A stretch of DNA of 64,000 bases, taken from the NCBI RefSeq assembly GCF_039537875.1, contig NZ_BAABBI010000003.1:124001-188000 (forward strand). The letters run 5' to 3'. Under the pieces are notes generated by a model. The model did not search any database and was not told the DNA's origin. It was given only the letters and a program-made list of their open reading frames with translations. Both the position numbers and the translations under genes were made by a program. How positions within the stretch are numbered: the first letter of the stretch is position 1; each line of letters starts with the position of its first letter. Below, piece by piece: positions 1 to 7,451 of this stretch. The stretch comes from Corallibacter vietnamensis (GTDB taxonomy: Bacteria; Bacteroidota; Bacteroidia; Flavobacteriales; Flavobacteriaceae).

Positions 1-543
1 TATAAAATGCTTGAAAAAACAGCTAAATATGTTTTAAGAGCACTCGCATTACATTTAGGATTAGAGGAAACATATTTTGACAACTACATTCATAACGGAA
101 ACTCAATTTTAAGACCTATTCATTATCCACCTATTCAAGAAGAGCCAAAAGAAGCTGTTCGTGCTGCTGCTCATGGTGATATTAATTTAATCACACTATT
201 AATGGGAGCTCAAGGTCGTGGTCTTCAAGTTCAAAATCATAAAGGAGAATGGATTGATGCTATTGCAGAGCCAGATGAATTAATGATAAATGTTGGTGAT
301 ATGCTATCAAGACATACAAACAATAAATTAAAATCTACAATTCACCGAGTTATAAATCCACCACGTGAGCTTTGGGGAACATCTAGATATTCTATTCCAT
401 TTTTTATGCATCCAGTAAGTGATATGAAATTAGATGTATTAGAAAGCTGTATAGATGCCGAAAACCCAAAAAAGTATGATGATATAACTGCTGGAGAGTT
501 TTTACACGAACGTCTTGTTGAATTAGGATTAATTAAAAAGTAA
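1..543 (+). CDS. 2OG-Fe(II) oxygenase, isopenicillin N synthase family (5' truncated)
   Basis: This is the C-terminal part of a non-haem iron, 2-oxoglutarate-dependent oxygenase. The frame is open to the first base of the window, so the ATG at 7 is probably internal; family members are about 320 residues and roughly 140 N-terminal residues appear to be missing. Counting from that Met, the iron ligands are visible as H56 and D58 (AAAHGDIN) and H113 (STIHRVI), with the 2OG-binding pair R127/S129 (SRYSIPFF). The substrate cannot be told from sequence. It leads a plus-strand operon, with the SUI1 gene starting 14 bases downstream. Family assignment is firm; the biological role is open. Confidence 0.88.
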   Translation, partial: YKMLEKTAKYVLRALALHLGLEETYFDNYIHNGNSILRPIHYPPIQEEPKEAVRAAAHGDINLITLLMGAQGRGLQVQNHKGEWIDAIAEPDELMINVGDMLSRHTNNKLKSTIHRVINPPRELWGTSRYSIPFFMHPVSDMKLDVLESCIDAENPKKYDDITAGEFLHERLVELGLIKK

Positions 544-557
544 GGACGCTTACAATT

Positions 558-893
558 ATGGATTTACAAGATCAGTTAAAAAATTTATTTCCAGATCATA
601 AACCAGAAGAACCATCATTAGATTCTGAATCAAATTTAGAAGAAGACCTATGGCTGCAAGATGATCCTATTATTTGTAAATACGAAAAGCGAAAAGGAAA
701 GCCAATTACTATTTTAGAAGGTTATACAGGTGCTACCGAGGACTTTAAAAAGTTAGCCAAAGATCTAAAAAAAAGTTTAAGCGTTGGCGGTAGTTTTAAA
801 GATGATAAAATCATTATTCAAGGAGATTATAGAGATAAAATTATGGCAATCCTTAAAGAAAAAGGATTTCAAGTAAAACGTGTAGGCGGATAA
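558..893 (+). CDS. SUI1/eIF1-like translation factor (YciH type)
   Basis: 111-residue protein with a SUI1 domain over about residues 40-108, including the stretch KPITILEGYTGATEDFKKLA and a C-terminal half resembling GDYRDKIMAILKEKGFQVKRVGG, which matches the eIF1/YciH fold that touches the small ribosomal subunit and affects start-codon selection. The first 35 residues are acidic and probably disordered. Many Bacteroidota carry one such gene. Its stop codon overlaps the ATG of the next gene by one base (TAATG), implying translational coupling. The family call is firm; a role in initiation fidelity is known for relatives and inferred here. Confidence 0.9.
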   Translation: MDLQDQLKNLFPDHKPEEPSLDSESNLEEDLWLQDDPIICKYEKRKGKPITILEGYTGATEDFKKLAKDLKKSLSVGGSFKDDKIIIQGDYRDKIMAILKEKGFQVKRVGG

Positions 894-1834
894 TGAGTTT
901 ACAAACTTTACACATTACAAACGGAAACTGTCTAACAGATTATTTAAATGAAATTACTATTGTAGGAGATATTTTAACATGGCAAGAAATGCTTTGTGAA
1001 GGTCCTACAATTTCTAATATAGATTCTGAAGAATTTATTTTAAAACGAAAAGCTTTTTTAAGCACGTTTTATGATATAGAAATGAACGTTCAAGAGTTTA
1101 AAGAAGAAATTAACATTCTTAATAATATCAATCATTATAAAGAAGTTGTTCTTTGGTTTGAATATGATTTGTTTTGCCATATAAATATGATTGCTGTCAT
1201 AAGCTTACTAAAGCAAAAAAAATGTCAACTTCCTATTTATTTAGTTTGTAGTGGTAGAATTGAAGGCGAAAAAAACTTAAAAGGTTTAGGAGAACTTACT
1301 ACAGAGCAGCTACTCTATCATTATAAAAATAAAGTGTTACTTAATAATGATGATATTGAATTAGCAATAACTCTTTGGGATACGTATTGTGGTAAAGACC
1401 ATAATTTATTGAAACCATATATTACAAAAAAATCCTCTTTTCAATATTTAAGTAACTGCCTAAAAGCCCATATTACTAGGTTTCCAAATTTAGACAATGG
1501 CTTAAGTATTTTAGAAGAAAACATTTTATTAATAGTAAAAGACAACCCCATAAGGTCTAAACATCACTTATTAGGCTATACCTTAAATTATCAAGGATAT
1601 TACGGGTTTGGAGACACACAAATAAATAGACTTATTGATAAGCTATCTATTTTCTTTTCAGAAGCTGACGAACAATTAAGTTTAAATAGAAAAGGCCACG
1701 AAGCCCTTTATAAAAAACATAATTTTGCTGCTGAAATTGGCAACAACCTACTTTTTGGAGGTGTAAATAGATTAGATTTTCAATACAGTAAAAAAGAAAA
1801 TAAACTTATAAAAACACAGATAAATGCCAATTAA
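893..1834 (+). CDS. DUF1835 domain-containing protein
   Basis: 313-residue cytoplasmic protein without signal peptide or membrane segments. The N-terminus (LHITNGNCLTDYL, then GDILTWQEMLCEGPT) is the typical DUF1835 signature; residues about 1-125 form that domain, including the conserved VVLWFEYDLFCHINM. The C-terminal half (about 200-300) looks like the helical DUF3658-type partner domain. No catalytic function is established for this family. It is coupled to the SUI1 gene at its 5' end and overlaps the nucleoside phosphorylase by 11 bases at its 3' end, so the three are almost certainly co-transcribed. Confidence 0.85.
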   Translation: MSLQTLHITNGNCLTDYLNEITIVGDILTWQEMLCEGPTISNIDSEEFILKRKAFLSTFYDIEMNVQEFKEEINILNNINHYKEVVLWFEYDLFCHINMIAVISLLKQKKCQLPIYLVCSGRIEGEKNLKGLGELTTEQLLYHYKNKVLLNNDDIELAITLWDTYCGKDHNLLKPYITKKSSFQYLSNCLKAHITRFPNLDNGLSILEENILLIVKDNPIRSKHHLLGYTLNYQGYYGFGDTQINRLIDKLSIFFSEADEQLSLNRKGHEALYKKHNFAAEIGNNLLFGGVNRLDFQYSKKENKLIKTQINAN

Positions 1835-2696
1835 AGATTCAGAACTAATTTTAAATCCTGATGGAAGTATTTATCATCTTAATTTAAGACCAGAACATTT
1901 AGCAGACACAGTCATTACTGTTGGTGATCCAGATAGAGTTTCTAGTGTTACACAACACTTTGATAGTATAGAATTTCAAACCCAAAAACGTGAATTTCAT
2001 ACACAAACAGGACTTTATAAAGGAAAACGAATTACAGTAATATCAACTGGTATAGGCACTGATAATATTGATATCGTTTTTAACGAACTAGATGCATTGG
2101 CTAATATAAATTTTGAAACTCGCGAAGTAAAAGACACTTTAAAAAGTCTAAATATTATTCGAATAGGGACTTCTGGTTCTATTCAGGAAAATATTCCTGT
2201 TGATGCTTTTTTGATTAGTGAATATGCTGCTGGTTTTGATAGCTTACTGCATTTTTACGACAGCGAGCATGTGCAACACAATGAAATAGCTAACGCTTTG
2301 ATAGAGCAAACTAACTGGTTTGCTTCAAAATCTAAACCTTACATTGTAACATGTAATGAATATCTTTTAAAACAATTTAGCTCAAGCAAAACTGTTACTG
2401 GTTTTACAGCTACAAATGTTGGTTTTTATGGACCTCAAGGTCGTATTTTAAGATTAGCTATACAAGATGACGCTATGAATGATAAGCTTGCTAATTTTAA
2501 TTATAATGGCATGTCTATAACTAATTTAGAAATGGAAACCGCTGGAATATATGGATTGTCACGCTTGTTAGGACACAAAGCATTATCTATGAATGCCATA
2601 ATAGCTAATAGAGCAACAGGGGAATTTAGTAACGATCCCAAAGCCACTGTAAACAATTTAATTACTTACACGCTTAACAAATTGATAGAAGAATAA
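1824..2696 (+). CDS. Nucleoside phosphorylase (uridine phosphorylase-like)
   Basis: 290-residue NP-I family phosphorylase, cleaving a nucleoside with phosphate to base and ribose-1-phosphate in salvage. Visible motifs are the phosphate-binding TVGDPDRV (about residues 31-38), STGIGTDNIDIVFNEL (about 76-91), RIGTSGSIQ (about 112-120), and the substrate loop NLEMETAGIYGLSRLLG (about 234-250) whose Glu-Met-Glu binds ribose. The last motif favours the uridine phosphorylase side of the family, but base preference is not certain. The gene starts inside the 3' end of the DUF1835 gene and is followed two bases later by the substrate-binding protein gene. Confidence 0.88.
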   Translation: MPIKDSELILNPDGSIYHLNLRPEHLADTVITVGDPDRVSSVTQHFDSIEFQTQKREFHTQTGLYKGKRITVISTGIGTDNIDIVFNELDALANINFETREVKDTLKSLNIIRIGTSGSIQENIPVDAFLISEYAAGFDSLLHFYDSEHVQHNEIANALIEQTNWFASKSKPYIVTCNEYLLKQFSSSKTVTGFTATNVGFYGPQGRILRLAIQDDAMNDKLANFNYNGMSITNLEMETAGIYGLSRLLGHKALSMNAIIANRATGEFSNDPKATVNNLITYTLNKLIEE

Positions 2697-2698
2697 CT

Positions 2699-3553
2699 AT
2701 GAAGACAATAAAAATAGGCGGAGTTCCTGAACATTTTAATCTAGCTTGGTATCTAACGCTTAAAAATGGCGAATATAAAAAAGAAGGTATAAACCTTCGC
2801 TGGAAAGACTACTTTGGTGGTACAGGAGATATGTGTAAAGCGTTACGCAATAAAGATATTGATTTAGCCGTAATACTTACCGAAGGCATTGTGAAAGATA
2901 TCGTAGGAGGAAATCCTAGTAGTATCATTCAAACATTTGTTCAAACACCTTTAATTTGGGGAATTCATGTAGCAAATACATCTCACTATCAAACTATTGA
3001 AAGCTTACAGGGAAGTAATGCAGCAATAAGCCGCTACGGATCAGGCTCTCATCTTATGGCTTACATTAATGCACAAAATAACGGCTGGAATTTAGATGCT
3101 GATTTAAACTTTAAAGTCGTAAAAAATATTGATGGCGCTGTTGAAGCATTAACCAATAATGAAGCTGATTATTTTATGTGGGAGAAATTCATGACAAAGC
3201 CTATCGTTGATAATGGGGTTTTTAGACGTATAGGTAATTGCCCAACTCCTTGGCCATGTTTTGTAATAGCTGTTAGAGATGAGTTTTTAGAAGAAAACAA
3301 AGAGGCTGTTAAAACAATTTTGAATATTATTAATAGTACCACATCTAGGTTTAAAGAAATACCTAATATAGATGTAGATATCGCAAAGCGTTATAATTTA
3401 AAAATTGATGATGTTAAAGAATGGCTTTCATTAACAGAATGGTCTCAAGAAGTCATTGACGAAAAAACTATAAATAATGTTCAAGAACAATTATTTGCGC
3501 TTAATATAATATCAGAAAAAATCGCCTATAACGATTTAGTTGTCAAGCTGTAA
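2699..3553 (+). CDS. Substrate-binding (NMT1/SsuA-like) fold protein, orphan
   Basis: 284-residue protein with the type 2 periplasmic-binding fold of NMT1/THI5/SsuA-like solute-binding proteins: IKIGGVPEHFNLAWYLTLKNGEY at the N-terminus, DIDLAVILTEGI around residues 54-65, then SRYGSGSHLMAY around 115-126. It begins straight at the first beta strand, with no signal peptide or lipobox, and no ABC permease or ATPase is next to it. It is therefore likely a cytoplasmic ligand-binding or enzyme-like protein rather than a transporter component (inference). It is the last gene of the left operon. Ligand unknown. Confidence 0.75.
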   Translation: MKTIKIGGVPEHFNLAWYLTLKNGEYKKEGINLRWKDYFGGTGDMCKALRNKDIDLAVILTEGIVKDIVGGNPSSIIQTFVQTPLIWGIHVANTSHYQTIESLQGSNAAISRYGSGSHLMAYINAQNNGWNLDADLNFKVVKNIDGAVEALTNNEADYFMWEKFMTKPIVDNGVFRRIGNCPTPWPCFVIAVRDEFLEENKEAVKTILNIINSTTSRFKEIPNIDVDIAKRYNLKIDDVKEWLSLTEWSQEVIDEKTINNVQEQLFALNIISEKIAYNDLVVKL

Positions 3554-3632
3554 GTTTTTGTGTTAAATTCAACATTTCACACCTAAGAAGGATGTTTCTT
3601 ATAAAAAATTCAATTTTAAGACATAAAAACGT

Positions 3633-3640
3633 TATATTTG
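3633..3640 (+). promoter_or_regulatory. -7 element (TAnnTTTG) for the first small membrane protein
   Basis: TATATTTG matches the Bacteroidota -7 consensus and lies 33 bases before the ATG at 3673. No TTG is seen at the expected upstream spacing, so this rests on the -7 element and on a similar element (TATCTTTG, 6151-6158) before the paralogous small gene. Confidence 0.45.
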
Positions 3641-3672
3641 ATAAAGTAGTAATAATTTAAAATTTATTATTT

Positions 3673-3852
3673 ATGCTATTAACTATCACTATCACTTTAG
3701 CAACTCTTGTTGTATTAAATTTTTTTCTTCTTGTATTTAGCTGTAATAAAACGAAAAAATCAACCAAAAAAGTTGATGATCAATATTTAAAAATTGTACA
3801 TAAGCCTACCAAACAATCGGTTTCTTCCCAGCTTGCTGCAACAGGAAGTTAG
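3673..3852 (+). CDS. Small single-pass membrane protein, copy 1 (59 aa)
   Basis: A 59-residue frame starts MLLTITITLATLVVLNFFLL, a hydrophobic helix of about 22 residues, followed by FSCNKTKKSTKK and a basic, polar tail. It closely resembles a second short frame at 6187-6339 (shared pattern M-x-LTIT-x-ILISL/V-x-NFLLL-x-FS). The sequences before the two start codons also match (TAATAATTTAAAA in both leaders, each after a TAnnTTTG element), which supports a real duplicated gene. Its 3' end overlaps the convergent ung gene by 47 bases. The Cys after the helix could suggest a lipobox, but copy 2 has Ser there, so a plain membrane anchor is likelier. Function unknown. Confidence 0.55.
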   Translation: MLLTITITLATLVVLNFFLLVFSCNKTKKSTKKVDDQYLKIVHKPTKQSVSSQLAATGS

Positions 3853-4471
3853 TTTTACTAAAATGCTTATTTCCAAACCAAAAACCTCTATTAGCACTTA
3901 ATGGTGATGGATGCCCTGAATTTAATACATAATGTTTTTCAGTATCAATTAGCTTAATCTTCTTTTTTGCAAATCCACCCCAAAGTAAAAAAACTACATC
4001 CTTTTTTTCATTACTAATTATTTTTATCACTTCATCGGTAAATTGTTCCCAACCTTTACGCTGATGACTCCCCGCTTCATGTGCGCGAACAGTCAAAGTT
4101 GCATTAAGCAGTAATACTCCTTGATTAGCCCATCTTGTTAAATTACCACTTTTAGGATAAGGAATCTTTAAATCTTGATCAATCTCTTTAAAAATATTCA
4201 CAAGAGATGGCGGATGAGCTATCCCATCATTAACAGAAAAACAGAGTCCGTGAGCTTGACCAACACCATGATAAGGATCTTGCCCAATAATTACTACTTT
4301 TGTATCCTGAAAGGAACAATGTGTAAATGCATTAAATATTTCATCACATGGAGGAAAACATTCATGGTGTTTATATTCAGATTTCACAAAAGAAACCAAA
4401 TCTTCAAAATAAGGTTTATTAAATTCTTTTTGTAAATAGGGTTTCCAGCTTTCATCAATAGCAGCGTACAT
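3806..4471 (-). CDS. ung: Uracil-DNA glycosylase
   Basis: Family 1 UDG, which removes uracil from DNA in base-excision repair. The catalytic motif GQDPYHG, the FSVNDG and LLLNATLTVR segments and the C-terminal HPSPLSANRGF loop with its catalytic His are all present. The open frame extends upstream to 4564, but those residues (including a Cys- and Ile-rich stretch) are unlike the family. The Met at 4471 (MYAAIDESWKPYL) gives 221 residues, the usual length; a Met three codons upstream (4480) is possible. The gene is divergent from the YfcC-like carrier and convergent with the first small membrane protein gene. Confidence 0.95.
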   Translation of the reverse strand: MYAAIDESWKPYLQKEFNKPYFEDLVSFVKSEYKHHECFPPCDEIFNAFTHCSFQDTKVVIIGQDPYHGVGQAHGLCFSVNDGIAHPPSLVNIFKEIDQDLKIPYPKSGNLTRWANQGVLLLNATLTVRAHEAGSHQRKGWEQFTDEVIKIISNEKKDVVFLLWGGFAKKKIKLIDTEKHYVLNSGHPSPLSANRGFWFGNKHFSKTNFLLQQAGKKPIVW

Positions 4472-4534
4472 ACGAATCATGTTAATTATTATAGCGAAAA
4501 TAGTAGTATCTTTATTCTTATTAAAATATAGCAC

Positions 4535-6028
4535 TTGAAAAAAATTAAATTCCCAACAGCACAAACAATTCTACTTATCATAGCAGCTTTTGTTGCACTC
4601 CTAACATGGGTTGTTCCTGCAGGCAAATACGACTCATTGGTTTACAATAATGATAGTAATAATTTTACGCGTACAAAACAAGACGGCACAGTAACCTTGC
4701 CCGCAACTCAAAAAACATTAGATGATCTATCTATAACCATTCCTCTTGAAAAATTTACAAATGGTGATATTTGGAAACCAATTTCTATTCCTAACACGTA
4801 TAAAAACGTAAACGCTCAACCTCAAAATATTATTGATTTTTTTAAATCACCTATAAAAGGAGTTATTGAAGCCGCTGACATTATTTTTCTTGTTTTGATT
4901 ATAGGCGGACTCATAGGCATTATGAATATAACAGGAGCTTTTGATGCTGGCATAACGTGGTTAGCGAAAACCCTAGAAGGCTATGAATATATATTGATTA
5001 TTCTAGTAACAACTTTAGTAGCGTTAGGTGGTACAACTTTTGGTCTTGCCGAAGAAACCATAGCTTTCTACCCTATTTTAATTCCTATGTTTTTAGCAGC
5101 TAAATATGATGCAATGGTACCTCTAGCAGCCATTTATATTGGTTCTTCAATAGGTACTATGTGCTCAACAGTTAACCCTTTTAGCACAATAATTGCCTCT
5201 GACGCAGCTGGTATTACATGGACAACAGGATTAACCGGTCGTATAGTTATGCTTGCTCTAGGCATTACTATTTGTATTATTTATATTTTGAGATATGCAA
5301 GTCGAGTAAAAAAAGATCCTACAAAGTCCATTATTTATGATCAAAAGGAACAAATTGAAGCTATGTTTGCTACATCTGTTTCTGCAAAAACTTTAAAACT
5401 AACAACGAGATTACGAATTATACTTATAATCTTTTCTTTATGTTTTATTGTTATGATTTATGGTGTATCACAGCTAGAATGGTGGTTTCTTGAAATGACA
5501 ACTGTTTTTCTTGTTGGAGCTATATTGATAGGGTTTATAGGAAAAATAAAAGAAACAGAATTTGTAGAAACTTTTGTAAAAGGCGCAAGTGATTTACTTG
5601 GTGTTGCATTAATCATTGGTATAGCGAGAGGCGTGTCAGTACTTATGAATGATGGATTAATTAGCGACACGATGTTATACTATGCTAGCACAATTACTGA
5701 CGGAATGAATAAAGGTGTTTTTGCTAATGCGTTGTTATTTATTTATGGTGGACTTTCTTTCTTTATACCAAGCTCTTCTGGTATGGCGGTACTTACAATG
5801 CCTATTATGTCACCTCTAGCAGATACTGTAGGCATTGGCAGAGAAATCATTGTAAATTGTTATCAATACGGAATGGGTTTATTTGCTTTCATAAACCCTA
5901 CTGGATTAATTTTAGCATCATTAGCTGTAGTAAAAGTAGGTTATGATAAATGGTTAAAGTTTGTTGTTCCTTTAGTTATTATTTTAATTTTATTTACCGT
6001 TTTCATGACAACACTATCAGTGTTTTAG
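4535..6028 (+). CDS. YfcC family membrane transporter (C4-dicarboxylate/basic amino acid carrier-like)
   Basis: 497-residue polytopic membrane protein of the YfcC/DcuC-like (ion transporter superfamily) family, with about 11-13 hydrophobic segments. Start MKKIKFPTAQTILLIIAAFV is typical of the family, so the TTG at 4535 is taken as the true start. Family landmarks include GGTTFGLAEETIAFYP (about residues 166-181), GSSIGTMCSTVNPFS and SFFIPSSSGMAVLTMP (about 408-423), the paired loop motifs of this transporter fold. The substrate is unknown; relatives have been linked to arginine/ornithine, acetate or dicarboxylates. It stands alone, with ung divergent upstream and the second small membrane protein downstream. 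Confidence 0.88.
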   Translation: MKKIKFPTAQTILLIIAAFVALLTWVVPAGKYDSLVYNNDSNNFTRTKQDGTVTLPATQKTLDDLSITIPLEKFTNGDIWKPISIPNTYKNVNAQPQNIIDFFKSPIKGVIEAADIIFLVLIIGGLIGIMNITGAFDAGITWLAKTLEGYEYILIILVTTLVALGGTTFGLAEETIAFYPILIPMFLAAKYDAMVPLAAIYIGSSIGTMCSTVNPFSTIIASDAAGITWTTGLTGRIVMLALGITICIIYILRYASRVKKDPTKSIIYDQKEQIEAMFATSVSAKTLKLTTRLRIILIIFSLCFIVMIYGVSQLEWWFLEMTTVFLVGAILIGFIGKIKETEFVETFVKGASDLLGVALIIGIARGVSVLMNDGLISDTMLYYASTITDGMNKGVFANALLFIYGGLSFFIPSSSGMAVLTMPIMSPLADTVGIGREIIVNCYQYGMGLFAFINPTGLILASLAVVKVGYDKWLKFVVPLVIILILFTVFMTTLSVF

Positions 6029-6150
6029 TTACAAACAAATCAATATGGCAATAATCTTACCTTATTGTTACCAAATATTAAATATTTGTATATCAATATG
6101 TTGAAAATGTAAAAAATCATGTTTATACTTTCTTTTTTAAAATTAAGCTA

Positions 6151-6158
6151 TATCTTTG
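6151..6158 (+). promoter_or_regulatory. -7 element (TAnnTTTG) for the second small membrane protein
   Basis: TATCTTTG fits the Bacteroidota -7 consensus and lies 28 bases before the ATG at 6187. The leader that follows contains TAATAATTTAAAA, also present in the leader of the paralogous gene at 3673. No TTG is visible at the expected -33 position. Confidence 0.45.
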
Positions 6159-6186
6159 CTTCATAATAATTTAAAAAATCGTCCCA

Positions 6187-6339
6187 ATGATTTTAACTAT
6201 TACACTTATACTTATCAGCTTAATTGTTATTAATTTCCTTTTACTATTTTTTAGTTCTAACTCAATAAACAAAAAAAATAGAACTAACGTACCTCCTATT
6301 ATCATCAGACAAAAAGAGGTTACAACTAACTTTAATTAA
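6187..6339 (+). CDS. Small single-pass membrane protein, copy 2 (50 aa)
   Basis: A 50-residue frame beginning MILTITLILISLIVINFLLL, one transmembrane helix, then SSNSINKKNRTNV and a polar tail. It is a clear relative of the 59-residue protein at 3673-3852: same start, same NF-LLL-FS helix end and similar leader DNA. Its stop codon overlaps the convergent alpha/beta hydrolase gene by 4 bases. The gene fills most of the 307-base space between the YfcC-like gene and the hydrolase. No function can be assigned; the conserved helix and variable tail suggest a short membrane-bound regulator or complex subunit (inference). Confidence 0.55.
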   Translation: MILTITLILISLIVINFLLLFFSSNSINKKNRTNVPPIIIRQKEVTTNFN

Positions 6340-7322
6340 TTATTCTTGTTTAAGAATTCAATTATAATTTGATTAACAATTTCAGCTTGATCTATAGAAA
6401 GAAAATGTCCAGCTTGTGAGATAACTTCTCCTTCAGCATCTTTTATAGACTCTTTTGCTATATCTATACTTTTAGGGGTGTTTATCATATCATCATCACC
6501 AACTAAAACTAACACAGGCATATCTAATGCAGATAACTCTTTTTTAGAATAAGGCATCATACTTGCTACAAACTTGTTATTTACATCTACTTGATTACCA
6601 AGATAATATTGCTTTAAATAGGCTTCATCTATATTATCAACGTTTTTAGACATCGTATTTAAAACTTGACGCATACGTTTTTCATCTGAAGATAAAGCAT
6701 AAACAATATTTTTAATTAAATCTTGACTAGGAGGAATCCACATAAAAGTTTGCGCAGGACTTAACAATGCCATTTTCTTGACTTTAATTTTTTTCTTTAA
6801 GGCAATATTGGTTGCAATCCAACCTCCACGAGAAGCTCCTATTAAGTAAACTTCTTTAAGTTTCAGTTTCTCAAAAATTTCATGATACCAATTAATTAAA
6901 TCATCAACAGACTCTGGTTCTTTGGTCATTTTAGATTTTCCAGGTTCTATGAGTAGATCAATTGCATAAATTCTATAATCTTCTGAAATTGCATTTACAT
7001 TAGGATACCAACTAGTAGAGCTAGCATCCATACCATGTAATAATACAGCAGGTTCGCCTCGGCTAGGTCCACTGACTATTACATGAGCTGTTCCATAAGT
7101 TGTAGGAACATAAATTTCATAAACATCTGTATCCCATAAGCTTAACGCGTCATCATAAGCCTTAAAATAAGCTGCTTCTTTTGGTGATGGGCTTTTGATA
7201 TATTCAGGTTCTGCATAATATGCTTCTGGAATATTGTTGCAATTACAAAGTAATAACAACATAGATAGTATAATCACATATCTAAAAATTGTCATGTAGT
7301 AGGGTAAATTTATATAGCTCAA
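6336..7322 (-). CDS. Alpha/beta hydrolase, membrane-anchored or exported
   Basis: 328-residue alpha/beta-fold hydrolase. The oxyanion loop HGMDASSTSW (about residues 96-105), the nucleophile elbow GASRGG with Ser164, the acid VGDDD (Asp276-278) and His306 in QAGHFLS form a complete catalytic set. The N-terminus carries a hydrophobic signal (TIFRYVIILSMLLLLCNCNN) ending in Cys residues that could serve as a loose lipobox, so an exported lipoprotein is likely. Translation may begin at Met10 (7295) instead of 7322. The substrate is not predictable; relatives hydrolyse esters or small lipids. It is monocistronic and divergent from mutS2. Confidence 0.82.
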   Translation of the reverse strand: MSYINLPYYMTIFRYVIILSMLLLLCNCNNIPEAYYAEPEYIKSPSPKEAAYFKAYDDALSLWDTDVYEIYVPTTYGTAHVIVSGPSRGEPAVLLHGMDASSTSWYPNVNAISEDYRIYAIDLLIEPGKSKMTKEPESVDDLINWYHEIFEKLKLKEVYLIGASRGGWIATNIALKKKIKVKKMALLSPAQTFMWIPPSQDLIKNIVYALSSDEKRMRQVLNTMSKNVDNIDEAYLKQYYLGNQVDVNNKFVASMMPYSKKELSALDMPVLVLVGDDDMINTPKSIDIAKESIKDAEGEVISQAGHFLSIDQAEIVNQIIIEFLNKNN

Positions 7323-7391
7323 AACTACTATTTTAAAATATAATTATTTGTGAAGAATTTCATAAATATATGCGGATTAAAAGTTAATACG

Positions 7392-7399
7392 TAAATTTG
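7392..7399 (+). promoter_or_regulatory. Possible -7 element of mutS2
   Basis: TAAATTTG matches the Bacteroidota -7 consensus 53 bases before the mutS2 ATG. No well-spaced TTG lies upstream. A weak hairpin (GTCCT at 7427-7431 with AGGAC at 7439-7443) would fall in the leader just before the start codon. Confidence 0.4.
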
Positions 7400-7451
7400 A
7401 CTTTTATTAAGAAAAGCTCAAGAAACGTCCTGCTTTTTAGGACACTCTTTT

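Noticed and set aside
4472..4564. N-terminal extension of ung
   Set aside because: The extra 31 residues are hydrophobic and unrelated to UDG; the family length is met from 4471, and the region is needed for the divergent promoters.
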